DNA of 64,000 nucleotides from Nephromyces sp. MM_2019 (taxonomy: Eukaryota > Apicomplexa > Aconoidasida > Nephromycida): NCBI GenBank assembly GCA_015657535.1, contig JADHZB010001616.1, forward strand, positions 1-64,000. The letters run 5' to 3'. The notes beneath the pieces are model-generated. The model searched no databases. It saw only the letters and a list, made by a program, of their open reading frames with translations, and was not told the origin of the DNA. Made by a program: the position numbers and the translations under genes. Positions within the stretch are counted from its first letter, which is position 1, and every line of letters begins with the position of its first letter. Shown here piece after piece: positions 34,081 to 45,698 of the stretch.

Positions 34081-36794
34081 TTATTCATCCGACTTATTAA
34101 AAGTGGTCAACCCACACCTCCCACAGTGAGAGCGATTGTGATGCAGAGCCATGAAGACGCCAGCACCGCACGAATTGGCCGGGCATTCCTTTCGAAGATG
34201 TTTAACGCCATCATCCTCTACCGTGTAATATTGGAGAACCGCCAACTTCACCTGTGGGCACCAAGGAACAAGGAAGCTGTTGAAAAGAACTTAGGCAGCG
34301 AACCCCCGGTTTAATAAATCAGCCAGAAAAACATTCAGCGAATGTACTAGGGCACGCACTCCAACAATAATGCTATGACCGATACTTTAGGGTTATATTC
34401 TACATGATTTACCAGTACTTACAAAACATATGAAGCGTAATTGTTTTGCGGGAAGACACAAGGGCTTAAATAAAAAATACCTATAACCAACCTATGGTCT
34501 CCATGAATTGGATCTCTCTCTGATGCCACTAAAATGAACTTGAGCTACAATGTTTATAACACATTATCGTCCAACAGTTAAGAAGTTATAAAAAAGCATA
34601 TTAAAGACACCACCACTAAGCTTACCTTCTTCTTCTTATGCTTGCCTTTCTTAGGCTTCAAAAAGGTCTTCTTCTTCTTCTTTTTAGCACCACCACATAA
34701 ATCGATGTACTGATATACCGTGGCCTCCTATAAAGTAAGCAAACAATATTTCTAAAGAGGAATAACAAATTTCCAAGCTTAGAACCCAACTATTGGGGTA
34801 CCGACCGCATAATCATGATTTTTCAATATAAACCGCATATTGACTACTCTAGTTGAAAATATATTCCAAAAATACTGTTTAAAAATTTTACATTTAAAAT
34901 AACCGAGAAATAAAACGCACATCTACACACCGAAAGCAAAATAGCATGCTGAAAGTGCTAGTTTCTCAGAGGACAAGGCTTATCAGGCCTGTTTGATTTG
35001 GCTAACTTCAAGAGGATTTACGCGTACGCACCTTCCTCTTATCAGATGTCCCTATCAAATCATCATTTCAAAACATAGCAGCGCACCAACCGCAGATTCA
35101 TGTTATCGAGCCTCAATATCTTCAGTTGAAGCAGTTAAATTTGCTACCGTTTAGACCTTAGATATGCTTCGCTCATGCAGAAAAAAATCACCACAAAGCA
35201 TGCTCTCATCATGTGAAGGCAAGAATCCGTCAGGTACTTGTTTAGGAGGAAAAAAAAATAAGGTAATTTACTTGAAAAAGTGCTGCTAATGCATAACATA
35301 AATATCTAAAAATTAATCCCTTAAGATGATCGCAACTCCAGTTAGCCAGTTTCACAACGTAAGGTTGTTAAATCAACCAGTTAGTCTACATGAAAGCGGT
35401 TGTACAACATACACTAACCGAAGTAATGTTGCATTCTTCCAGAGTATACTCATCCGAAAGAGGACTTAATCCATAAACCAAGTGCTGATTTTCCAATCCG
35501 TCCGAACCTAAGAGTAATTAAACCAAATCAAATGCAGAGTTAATTAAAAGCTTAAACTGACAAAGCAATTTATCTCTGTACGCCACAACGTACAACTATA
35601 TATAAAAATAAACCCAAAAGCCTCACAAAATCGATGGACCCAAAATCACCATGAAATGATTCAGAATAAAGGCTACAAAGCATTGAGAATATACAGATCA
35701 ACCGAACATGGGAGAGCGATTACTACACAATACATCATTCGATCACACAGAACGCTACCACCTATCAATACCCATGATAGCAGTACTGCAGACACTATGT
35801 AGACCTACTTCTACTCACCAACAAGAAGTACGAGACAGAAAACATCAGATATGACCTTATTAGAAGGTGTGTAGACATAAAAGTGCGGTATGCACACTGC
35901 ATGAACACTACAGCAAAGCTAAGCAAAAGAGCTTAGTCACATAAAGTGAGCAGCATAGAAAAGCAAAGTTCATTAGAAGAGTATGCGCGTCCGCAATAAA
36001 CACACAAAGCATAAAATCTGAAGCCTAGCAAGCAAAGTGCCATCGTTGCTCTAAGCAAAATAAAAAAGCAAATATTACTACAATAATGGCAACGGAAACA
36101 AACGTGCAAAAATGGCTATACGTGAAGCAGAACAAAAAACATCAAAAAATACTCCTACGCTTAAAACGTAGTAACGGCAAATAACAACTATCTGGAGAAA
36201 TCACGTCAAGCGGCCGGCATGATACAAATTTCAACACGCAACCTTATAAAAATGGACCTTCTTATACACCCGCCTATCTTGGCCATCATGACATACGAAC
36301 CAAGTAACACAGCAAAAGCAAAACACTCGGAAATCTGAAAGCCTAGGTTAGCATAAGCGAAAATTATACTTCAATTTCAGTTATTAGAATTCCACATCTC
36401 CAACTCAAGTCTCATGCGTTCTTACACTCGTACACCAATCAACATCTTTCACTTCCTTCATTCAAACTATTTCGCTATCGCGTACCAAATATCCAATAGT
36501 ATTCTCCCCCCGCCTCATATGTACAACCACCACCCCTAAACCCATGAAGAGCTCTATTTCTCAAAAAAAAAACAAGCCCAACTCTTTCCCTGCTCATGGG
36601 GGCTACACCGAATAGCATTTCATTCCCTCCCACTGCCTCGAGTTGGAGCTCCCTTTCTCGGCAAACACCATGCTATACGTACCCAGTCGCTCATTAATCA
36701 GGAGCTTCAAATCGTACACTGTCTGCTGAGGAAGAACATCAATTGTCACCGTACCCTCACTGGGGAGGCAGCTCTTAACGAAAATCTGCATCAT
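34081..36794 (-). CDS. RPS27A: Ubiquitin-like / 40S ribosomal protein S27a fusion
   Basis: Four minus-strand exons join in phase: 36683-36794, 35419-35507, 34626-34727 and 34081-34251 (TAA stop), giving 157 residues. The first ~80 residues have the ubiquitin fold pattern (start MMQIFVK, middle [20 protein letters not shown]) and end in Cys-Gly-Gly. The ribosomal part follows directly ([20 protein letters not shown], then VKLAVLQYY). It has the four-cysteine zinc ribbon seen in ECPANSC and HCGRCG, with [10 protein letters not shown] between. In the family, the ubiquitin part is cut off after Gly-Gly and S27a joins the small subunit near the beak. The ubiquitin moiety here is highly diverged (see findings). 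Two Met codons open the frame; the second matches the normal ubiquitin start. Every splice site is GT-AG. Confidence 0.93.
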
Positions 36795-37924
36795 TCTGCA
36801 CTCTTAAGCATTGAACAAAAGAGAGCGAGGCAGTGAAAATACTAGCGACGCCGGCTTTTCTCTAGAAAAGCCTCGCCAATAAACAGACAAAAGTGAGATT
36901 GTATATTGAACGTATTACGGAAGAATTTGGACCTAATCTCATGTCGGAGAGTTCTCCATGTTAATTATACTGAGTTGCTAGGTAAAGAGCATGCGCTCAG
37001 GTGACGAGTTAGCGAAGAAACGTGTCCCTGGAGGCTTCCCGCCTAAGCAGGATCGGACGCTTCGCGAATGTGTGTGAACGAAGCGGAGGAGAAGGGATTC
37101 AATCATCACCGTTGTGGGGGGGGAAGCAAGAATAGGTAGAGGCCTAACACACCATTTGTGGACCCACCGTCCTCCGGCCCCGGTGTTTAGTGTCGTAACG
37201 GGTAATCAGTCATCGGTCCAACGGTTCCCTAAGGCTATGTGCGCCTTAACAGCGTCATATACCGTTGACCAAGGGATGTGTTCTCAGGAAATAGTACAAG
37301 AGCTGCCGCGGACTATACCACGCGATGGAGCCAAGATCACGGAGCTTTCGATATTGTAACTGGATAGAAGCCACATTGCCCCCGGTGAAACGGCGAAAGA
37401 AGCCTATGCGATATTCTAAGGCGGGACATGCACGGTGCAAAACTTTGCGTCACATACTAACGCTTTCCTAAAGGGACTAAGTTAAGCTTTTGCGCATGAG
37501 AGGGTAGTTCTATGCTTTTAGAGGGTATATGACTAGATGGTAAGCGTAGAGGTAGAAGAGCAAATGAGAACGTCACATTGTAACTATTAACCCGCTCGAA
37601 AGAAGGTGTAATTTTGTATCTACCTTAAAGAAGCTGAATTCGCCTATCTTTGTTAAGCCACAACAGGAGTATCCAGTGCCCTTATTTTACTGAGGGAATA
37701 TTCTGGCTTGTTTTTTATATGAAGTAATTGGCCTCAGCAGTACAGTGTTCCCGTGTAGCATCGCTCCATGTACAGACTCTTTTGAAAAGCTCGCACAAAG
37801 TCTCGAGTAGTTCCTTGCCTAAGTTTTAAAGTATCAGTAATAAACCTAAGGTATTAGTGTGAAGTAGTAAACTTCTGGGGTTCCATCTCGGCTAGAAATT
37901 AAAATTTTTGCAAGTTGAGAAAAC
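36795..37924. other. Upstream region of RPS27A, possible divergent promoter
   Basis: This region separates the minus-strand S27a start from candidate plus-strand exons. A stretch at about 37010-37440 is richer in G+C and has open frames on both strands (plus 37114-37359 and minus 37255-37440), with no motif I recognise. A shared promoter between divergent genes is an inference from position only; no core promoter element was identified. Confidence 0.35.
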
Positions 37925-40900
37925 ATGAAAGTAACGAATTTTTTCAAGACCAGTAGCCTCTCCAGCAGGAAGAGTGGACAATTGAGGAGTAAACGTCTAT
38001 CCTATATTTTTTGGACTTCAAAGACAGCATGATATATAAACAGACTTTAAAGATAACTTGAACTTCAAACAGCTGTTGTATGCAACGTGTTCTTAGTGGT
38101 TCTCAGGGGTCAGCTAGCTTCATAGCAGCACATGTTTCTTGTGATTGAGCCCCCTTCACTCAAATACCTGTTGAGAATTTACTGGGTCTGTGAAAAATTT
38201 CCAGAGCTTTTAGCCCGACTGATTCCTCTATGGTCACTCCATTCTACCGGGCAATGGCGTTACCCCGTCTAATCACGCTCTACTATGTTTTAATCTTTAC
38301 TGAGACTCACTATCCGACATTTCGGCATTCCAATTTATGTCCCAACACTACCTTTGTTACGGTGAATACTAAAGATGCCGTTCCTAATTTCAGTATACGA
38401 GTACTTGCCTCTTTCACTCTTAAGGGTGAAGAAAAATCTTTCAACGTTAGTTATATCAAATCAAGCCCTGAAAATGCTCAAATTTCCTTATATCAGCCGG
38501 CTATGGCACATTTCTGAGATAATTCAACCTGGCGATTGTAATGCCATTAAAGCATGCCGCCGAAGAAGCACTGCAGATACTTGCTAAACTCACCTGTATT
38601 TACGAATTGAAATATACACAAAAACAATTACGGACACTTAAAAACTCGTAGACGCTAGAGTACAAAAAAAGATAGAATTGCGCATCTTTCCAAGGTCCTT
38701 CTAGCGACTATACCATGCCTAGCATTATCAGCGTATCATGGTAGATACGAAAGAGAGGGACTCTGTATAGCTACCTTAACATCAATAGAAAATTGAAACG
38801 CTTTCAGCATAAACGATTTTCATGGTATGATAATAAATGATTCATGCTTCAGTCATTAAATTGAAATGATACTGCATGTTCAATCCTGGTTGAGTCGCTG
38901 GGGTAAGTTTTGAGATGACGCTATGGAAATGTCGTTACATAACCACCACAGGAAAATAAAAAGTGAATAGAGTTGAATACCTTGCATGGGTGCAGTGGTG
39001 TTGTATGAACGAGTTTTAAAGAATAACATAGTATGTATTGTATACCTAAATAAATTTTGCAAAGTGAAAGTTAAACAAGTTTTTGCTTATGGTATCTACT
39101 GTCACTGGACCGGGCAACCTTCACAATCTTAGCAATGATAGTAACAACCCAGGAGTTACTCCTTTAGCAAGAGTTCGCTGTGTTTTTGCTTCGGTTATTT
39201 CTGCATCTACAAAATTTTTATCTTTTTAGTATGACTTCTATAATTAAGAGTGTGAAACCGGCAGCAAGTTAAAGTATAAAATATTGCCTATTTCTAAATA
39301 TATTTGTAGGGAAACTACCTTTACTACAATTATTCCAAAAAAATACCCTCTCGTATATTTTGTGAATATAAGCCTCCCCTTATTGGAAGGTAATGACTCG
39401 CATCTGGGGTCTGAACTCTGCTTGTTGGAGACATGCCTTGAAAACTGACTAGGGGTTTGGCTACAAAAATTTTCTGCGTATTTTCATTACTTGCACACTC
39501 TGGCTGGCAACTCCTCGCTGGTGGTTATATATGTTTAATGTCTTGCCATAATTCTAGATATATCAGAAGTTACTGCTATTCGTCGGCTTATCCCATGAGC
39601 GCGCTCACAGCTGATAGCTGTACTTACAGCTAATTTATGACTATGTACGACGCTGCAACTCTACCGCTCAGCTCCTATAAGCTTTGCATTTCTTCTATTG
39701 TGCAAAAAAATATATGGAGTAGAAGGCTGTAAAGCAGATCTTGTGCAAACTAGATTTCTTTAATTTAGGGACATTGTCCCAGCGGCTTTTCTTGATGCTT
39801 GCATAAGAATGCTGATGCCAATTTTCCGCCAACAATTTTCACTTATTTTTTCTACGAATTTCTTATCTGGTACAAATACTAAAGATTTTTGGGACATTAG
39901 CTTTATTGTGCTTCTGCATAGCCCTTATGTTGCATGGGTACTGGGAGCGTGGATGCTCGATGAATTTTCCTCCTTCAGATATGCTTAAGGTAGTATGTGC
40001 CGCTTATATCTACTTATTCCCTAATTGTCAGCTAATGCATATATACCTTCATAAAAAATACCACCGTCTCCTGCATACCCAGATTTGGCAAATGGACTTT
40101 GAAAAGCAAAATTACGTATTAAATTACGTGTCCATTTACATAAAAATATGAAACTGTCTTTATATATAATCAGTCCTCTTGGAGCATGCTGCGTAGCACT
40201 AATATTTTTAAAAAAATTGACCAGCCCCTATTAGCCTATTGCTGCGCATGATAATTTAGCAGGCGCCCATTAAGTTCTCCCGTGTTTCCAATCGTTCAGA
40301 ATTAAGCTTGAAATCACCATTAGTGGTTACCTAAGCTTTATCCCCTCTAGGAAGAACTACTAGCGTCGCACTTTAGGGACACTTTTTCCCATTTATTGCC
40401 CTGCTGCATATAGTGCCACCGCAGTTATTCCTAAATTAAGCTTTGTGCTGCACCGATATATATGCCTCATTTTTAATTGTGCACAAACTGCAGATACTAC
40501 AGGGCCAATAAATAAGGTACGGACTATGGTGTGCTAACAGGCTAGTTTTTTCCATGCGAATAATTTATAAAAGAAGACGCTTTAAAGGGATGCTTTCTTC
40601 CCCAAATACTGCGTAAAATTACGTAATAATTTTCTTGTAAATGGAATTTTCTCCTCCATTGATAATTTTTTGCCAATGTATGTCCTCTTACGCGTTTCTC
40701 AGGAATGAGGAGATTCTTGCATAGCCTATCACCATTACACCTTCACGGTTACTAATGCTTACAAAGCGCCTTCATGGTTTTTTTCTCGAAAGTCACGTGA
40801 CATCTTGAGGTAATGTGACTTTCCTTTTAGAAAATAAAGTTTGTCCTTCGGCGCTCACCAAATTGGATGTTGTTTCCAAGCACGCAACATGGTCATGGGT

Positions 40901-41651
40901 TGCAATTACATTGCAGCTGAACGACACTCAGTGCACTATCGATACTGTGGCAATGTACGACTATCACGTAGCTAAGATAATCAACCTCCGTTTCATTATA
41001 GTTGAACGGAATACTTTCAATATAATCAAGAAACCACAAGAGTTTCTACGGTATTCCAGGTTGAGCAGAACTGAGTGAATTGCTCCCAAACAGAGTGATC
41101 CCTTTTTCTTATAAATTTTTTACTAACTATCCCAAACACACATAGTACCTGCATGTGCACTTCTTCTAATGCCCCCCAAAAGCCACTGGTCTCTTCCTAC
41201 GCATTCCTCCCAACTTCGGCTGGTGCCATATATTGTCATTTTCGCGGTACCTCGCCTTCCGCGACCTTTTGGCACCACGAATTTGGGTATAACATCTGCA
41301 TGCCTGCCATGCTGTTAGACATGTTGTGTGGTTGAGCAGGCTTGCCCTGAGGTGTCTCACCGCCGAACCCTGGGCTCGTATCCTTGCGCTACAGCTTCGC
41401 AGCGTACCTACCTTCATCACTTAGCAGACAACGCAAGCATCAAGTGCAGCCGCAACATCGAGGCAGCCGACGGTGTTCAATTTTACCGCGTTCTAGCGCA
41501 AAATTGCAGCATGATCATTCCCGGGGCAAAAACTACTTTCGCCAAGTTCACCATGGCAAACCATGGCGATCATCGTTATAACCCCAAAGTAGGCGTCATC
41601 GCGGCCCACACCGTATGTATCTCCCTTAGCCCAAACAAGTCTAGTCGGTAG
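37925..41651 (+). CDS. Possible multi-exon gene of unknown product (plus strand)
   Basis: Several exon-like open pieces share the plus strand. They are 37925-37988 (ATG start MKVTNFFKTSSLSS, then donor-like gtaaac), 38213-38517 (open after cttttag; PRLITLYYVLIFTETHYPTF), 39089-39229, 39783-39988 (after gtcccag; SPYVAWVLGAWMLDEFSSF, TAA), 40812-41078 (after ccttttag; KHATWSWVAITLQLN) and 41404-41651 (GC-rich). The surrounding sequence is T-rich on this strand, as in the plus-strand introns elsewhere. Trp-containing helical pieces loosely recall HEAT/ARM transport receptors, but I could not join the pieces in phase or name a family. More than one gene may be involved. Confidence 0.3.
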
Positions 41652-44399
41652 CACAAGCTTTATGTGACAGTGGAATCCCCCCCTTAACGAGGCGCCACAT
41701 TCATCCTGCCACCATGCTCCCAACCTTTACGCCTAGCGCGCATATGCAGCAATTTACTTCTGCGACCAAAACACCGCCTGATGTCACTTTTTCCGTCTGA
41801 TGCTTGATGCAGAGAAAAAGTGCTACGACTTTAAGGGTTACACCACATGGCGCTAAACTCATGGTAATGGCTTAAATCGGGAGATTATGGTTCCTTATGA
41901 AAAATGCACGAGTTTTTCCTTGTATATTGCTGCGTAAATCCTGAAGTACTTTTTTCTTACATGGGGCGGTGCTTGATGCAACAATAATAGTGGTGGAGAC
42001 TGTAGGCTTTTCGCATGAAGATGCTGCGGCTGTCTAAGGCGGAATATTAAGGGTTATTGTTTTCTTTGTGAAAGTTTGACCCCATATTTACAATGACACT
42101 ATTTAGTCTTTGTATGGGCACCATTCTTTTAAGGCACTTTTCAGCCATGTTTGGGCCACAAATTATTGTGCAGGCATTTATATGTTTGGGCTCATTCGAA
42201 TGTGTAGGGATGTCGTAGAGATGTAAAAACTACTACACACGTTCCTTCGTAGCCCTTTTGTCTCTTTCTGATCTTGCTGTTGGCTATGAATCATTTCTTG
42301 TTGGTATGAAGACTGTTTTAACCGGTGCTTTCAAATTCATAGCGATATTGCTTTTTTGTGTAGGTCGCTATGTATCAGTGTGAAGCAATTCAGCATATTT
42401 AGGACCATATAAAGATTTTGTGAAGCTTTACAGCTTTGCGTTGATTTTTTAACTGGGCGACAGTGAGGGGTTCCTTTTTTTATAAGGGGCCTTCTTTAAT
42501 TTATCGGTTGAATGTAGCATTTGGTATTAAGGTGGCGCATAATAATCTTTACCGCTCTTCGGGACTGCTATTTCATGCGCTGTTCAGCAGCAGCAATTAA
42601 AAGGTTTTATGTGTGGGTATGATTGGCCTTAGCCTTAGTTAATGCTGATGCCAGTTTGCTGCAGTAGCCGATAATCTAAAAACATAGAAATGGAAGCACT
42701 CTGCAGTTCGAGGGATGTTACTATATACTTTCCCTCGAAAGGAGATTTAGCAGCTTAATTTCAGTCTTTGAAGCAAGGCAAAGTACTTTTAGCTTGTGGC
42801 TTTTTAAGATCTGAGCTATGCTATGTTTTTTATTTTGCGAGTAGGTTTGTATAAGAAGGGTATGGGTGCAAACCTCACTAGGGACAGAGAAGATGCTGCT
42901 GAATTATCATTTGATGGTGTGTGATATAATTTAAAGCGTTGTATACAAATATTCGCAGAATTTTGCAGGGTTTCTATTTGATGCTGGTAGAACATTCACT
43001 TAAGTAGGTGATGTATTTCTTATATTTTAGCGGATGATTTTCTACATTCTGGGTATTTGTTGCTTCTAAAGTATTTGTCTTCTTTCGTTTCGCTTGTTAA
43101 TCATCTAGTTGTAGGACATGCGGTTACCAGTTAACTACTTTAATTTTTTTAATTCTATACAAAACCGTGTATTTTCTAGTTAAATGTTCCTTTTTCTAGG
43201 TTTGACAAGGTTATATCAATTTTTTTTAGTGCCTTCTGTCTAGCATATTTTCTTTACTGAGTAATAATATGCGTTGCGTCTATTTAAAATTTTTTATTGT
43301 TATAGTGTTTATTAACATTATTTAGTATTTTATATTTGATTTAGATACTGTAATCCAATACGTGCTCATTTGGTTAGTGCTTTTATTTTTTATAAGTGAT
43401 GCTCTCGTTGAGTACTCTTGGAAGATAAAATATCTTGCTTTTGTGTGCATGATTATCCTGCCCAGGATACTTAATTTTCGACGTTCCCGCATGCTTTGCA
43501 TTGCTACGTTGGAATTAATTAGTTTATATTTAATTAGCTTATCAACTTTCTATGCGTGATTTCCTCTCGTTTAATCTTCAATGATTTCCTATACTCTCCC
43601 TCAAATCTTCACATTTTAAACTTGCTGTTGCTCAGATATTACTGGGAGTATTGACGTCACGAGAAGTGAAGGCTTTCTTTGATACCATACAGATTGCTTC
43701 TAGTCAAATTGTTTAAGCTCTTGATATTCTTGATACATTTGAAATATTGTACAATATGATAATCATGTTTATCATGATGCGCTTTCCAAGGGGCTCATAT
43801 TGCTTTGGTCCTCTCGTTTTCTGTACTAAGGGGCTGGAGCAAGGTGTTGTACGGAGCCAAAGCATAGTGTGCCATTACATTGACTAGTATTTTGAAGATT
43901 ATGTGTTTAGTACTTTTTTTGCAGTTCTACGCGTTTATTTCATCATTTATCACCTTATTTTGAATTTTTTATTGTGCAGTTATCTCTAAAACGGGCACAT
44001 CATGGAGCTTTTGATTTAGATCTATTTTGATTAGATGAGATAGCAGTATTGTTTGAGAAGCTCTGCGAGGATTCATACTCGAAAAGCTGTGTATTCCTCC
44101 TTCTTGTTGATTGATATTTGATTTCTTGCTTAAAAGCTTTTCTCCGTGAAAAGCAGGACTTGTCAGAGAATATCTTCGTTTTACGCACGAAAAATTGACT
44201 CTTCGGTGTTTGCCGCTTTGTTTATGGTATGTTATTTTTGCACACACACACACTCTAATAATAGATGCACTCAAAAAGTCTTGAACAAGCATGACTATTA
44301 GCAGGCTACCGCTACTTTGTTATGTGGTTATTATGCTTTGTATCCTTTGGTGAGACAAGCTCAGTCGTTAACTCTGCTTTAAACAGAATAAATGCACTC

Positions 44400-44545
44400 T
44401 ATCTTCGTATGTATATAGTATGTAGCTCCACATTATGTATATGTAATGTTTAGCTTCATATTATGCATACATATATTAGATGTATATACATTATATCGCG
44501 TATATATAGTATATATAGCTTTAGCTCAAAATATATAAGGAGAAG
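44400..44545. repeat. Alternating AT (tata/atgtat) low-complexity tract
   Basis: A dense run of tatgta, tatata and atacat steps, partly self-complementary, with one embedded tatatcgcgtata palindrome-like core near 44492-44504. It is probably simple sequence; it could form local hairpins. Confidence 0.7.
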
Positions 44546-45568
44546 CTGATGCTCCTTGTAGGGGTTGCGCACCAATTGGCTGCTTATCACTCATTGTGTG
44601 TTATCCCCTTTTGCATTTAATTTCGAAGTGAAGGTTACTGCGTATGTTGCTTTATTTTTCTCCAACTATTTTGAGATACTTTGGCCGTGAATGCGTGCTA
44701 TATATGCATGTCTGGCAGAGGTGAAGAGTCTCTTTCTTCTTGTGTATAATGTGTGTGTATACGAACATTTGGATATATAGTGCGTACGATGCACATACTA
44801 TGCCCGTAGACGTGTAAAGATGCTACCACGTTATCATGATGATCGTCATGGGCGTGTAAAAAATATTTGAAGATGAGGAGCAAAAGGTTTCAGATAATCT
44901 AGTTTCAGTCAATATCTTTATATGTCTATATATCTAGGTGTATATTTCTCTGTATGTATGCCTAGCTTCAAGCGCGTTTTGAGGATTAACTAGCTATTGC
45001 TTGGATATATTTGGGCAGTAATATTCGTGCATTTAATGTTGTGAAAATCCCTCACAAATGTCATCATAAAGTACTGCGTGTTTATACGTTGTTTTGGCTG
45101 TGGATTGGTGTATATTTTTCCGCCACTTAAAGGAAGAAAAGCGCTTAACTCCAATATATATACGGTACTAGCGTAGAAATACATTCTCGGCGCTAACTTG
45201 TTCTTTGAGCTTTTTTTGATGAAATGTGTGTGCGTGTGTCAGTTTGTTGCTGTGTATACCAATTTGTTAGTGTGTCAGCTTATTTCTTTGTGTTCCAGTT
45301 TGTTGGTGTATGTATTATTGACTAATCCCTCCCTGGGTATTGATGTGCGATGATTGCGACTATACGATTTTAGTGGGAATATCATTAAACTAATGTTATG
45401 GCTAAGTTGACACTTGAACACGCACACATATATATTGAACATTTCTGAGGATCTCTTGCTAACACAGGTCCTTGTAGTAAGCGTATACAAGGGCTGACTG
45501 TGTTATAGTTCGTTTTCCTATATTTTTTTTGTCTCTGCGCTGCTTCTCATGCTCAAGATTTTGTATGA

Positions 45569-45698
45569 GGTATTGAGGAGCATTACTCATTTTATGGAGT
45601 TATTTTTATAAACTTAGTACATATATGGTGTGTGTTCATTTATAGGATATTGAGGAGCATTACTAATTTTATGGAGTAGTTTTTATAAACTTAGTATC
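45569..45698. repeat. Imperfect direct repeat, ~50 bp, 77-bp period
   Basis: A segment starting tattgaggagcattact at 45571 recurs at 45648, extends for roughly 50 bases through ttttataaacttagta, and shows only a few differences between copies. The spacer is TG/AT-rich. This looks like a local duplication in non-coding sequence. Confidence 0.8.

Noticed and set aside
41166..41723. Minus-strand frames in the GC-richer island as a gene
   Set aside because: No motif, and codon third-position preference favours the plus frame; kept only as a finding about composition.
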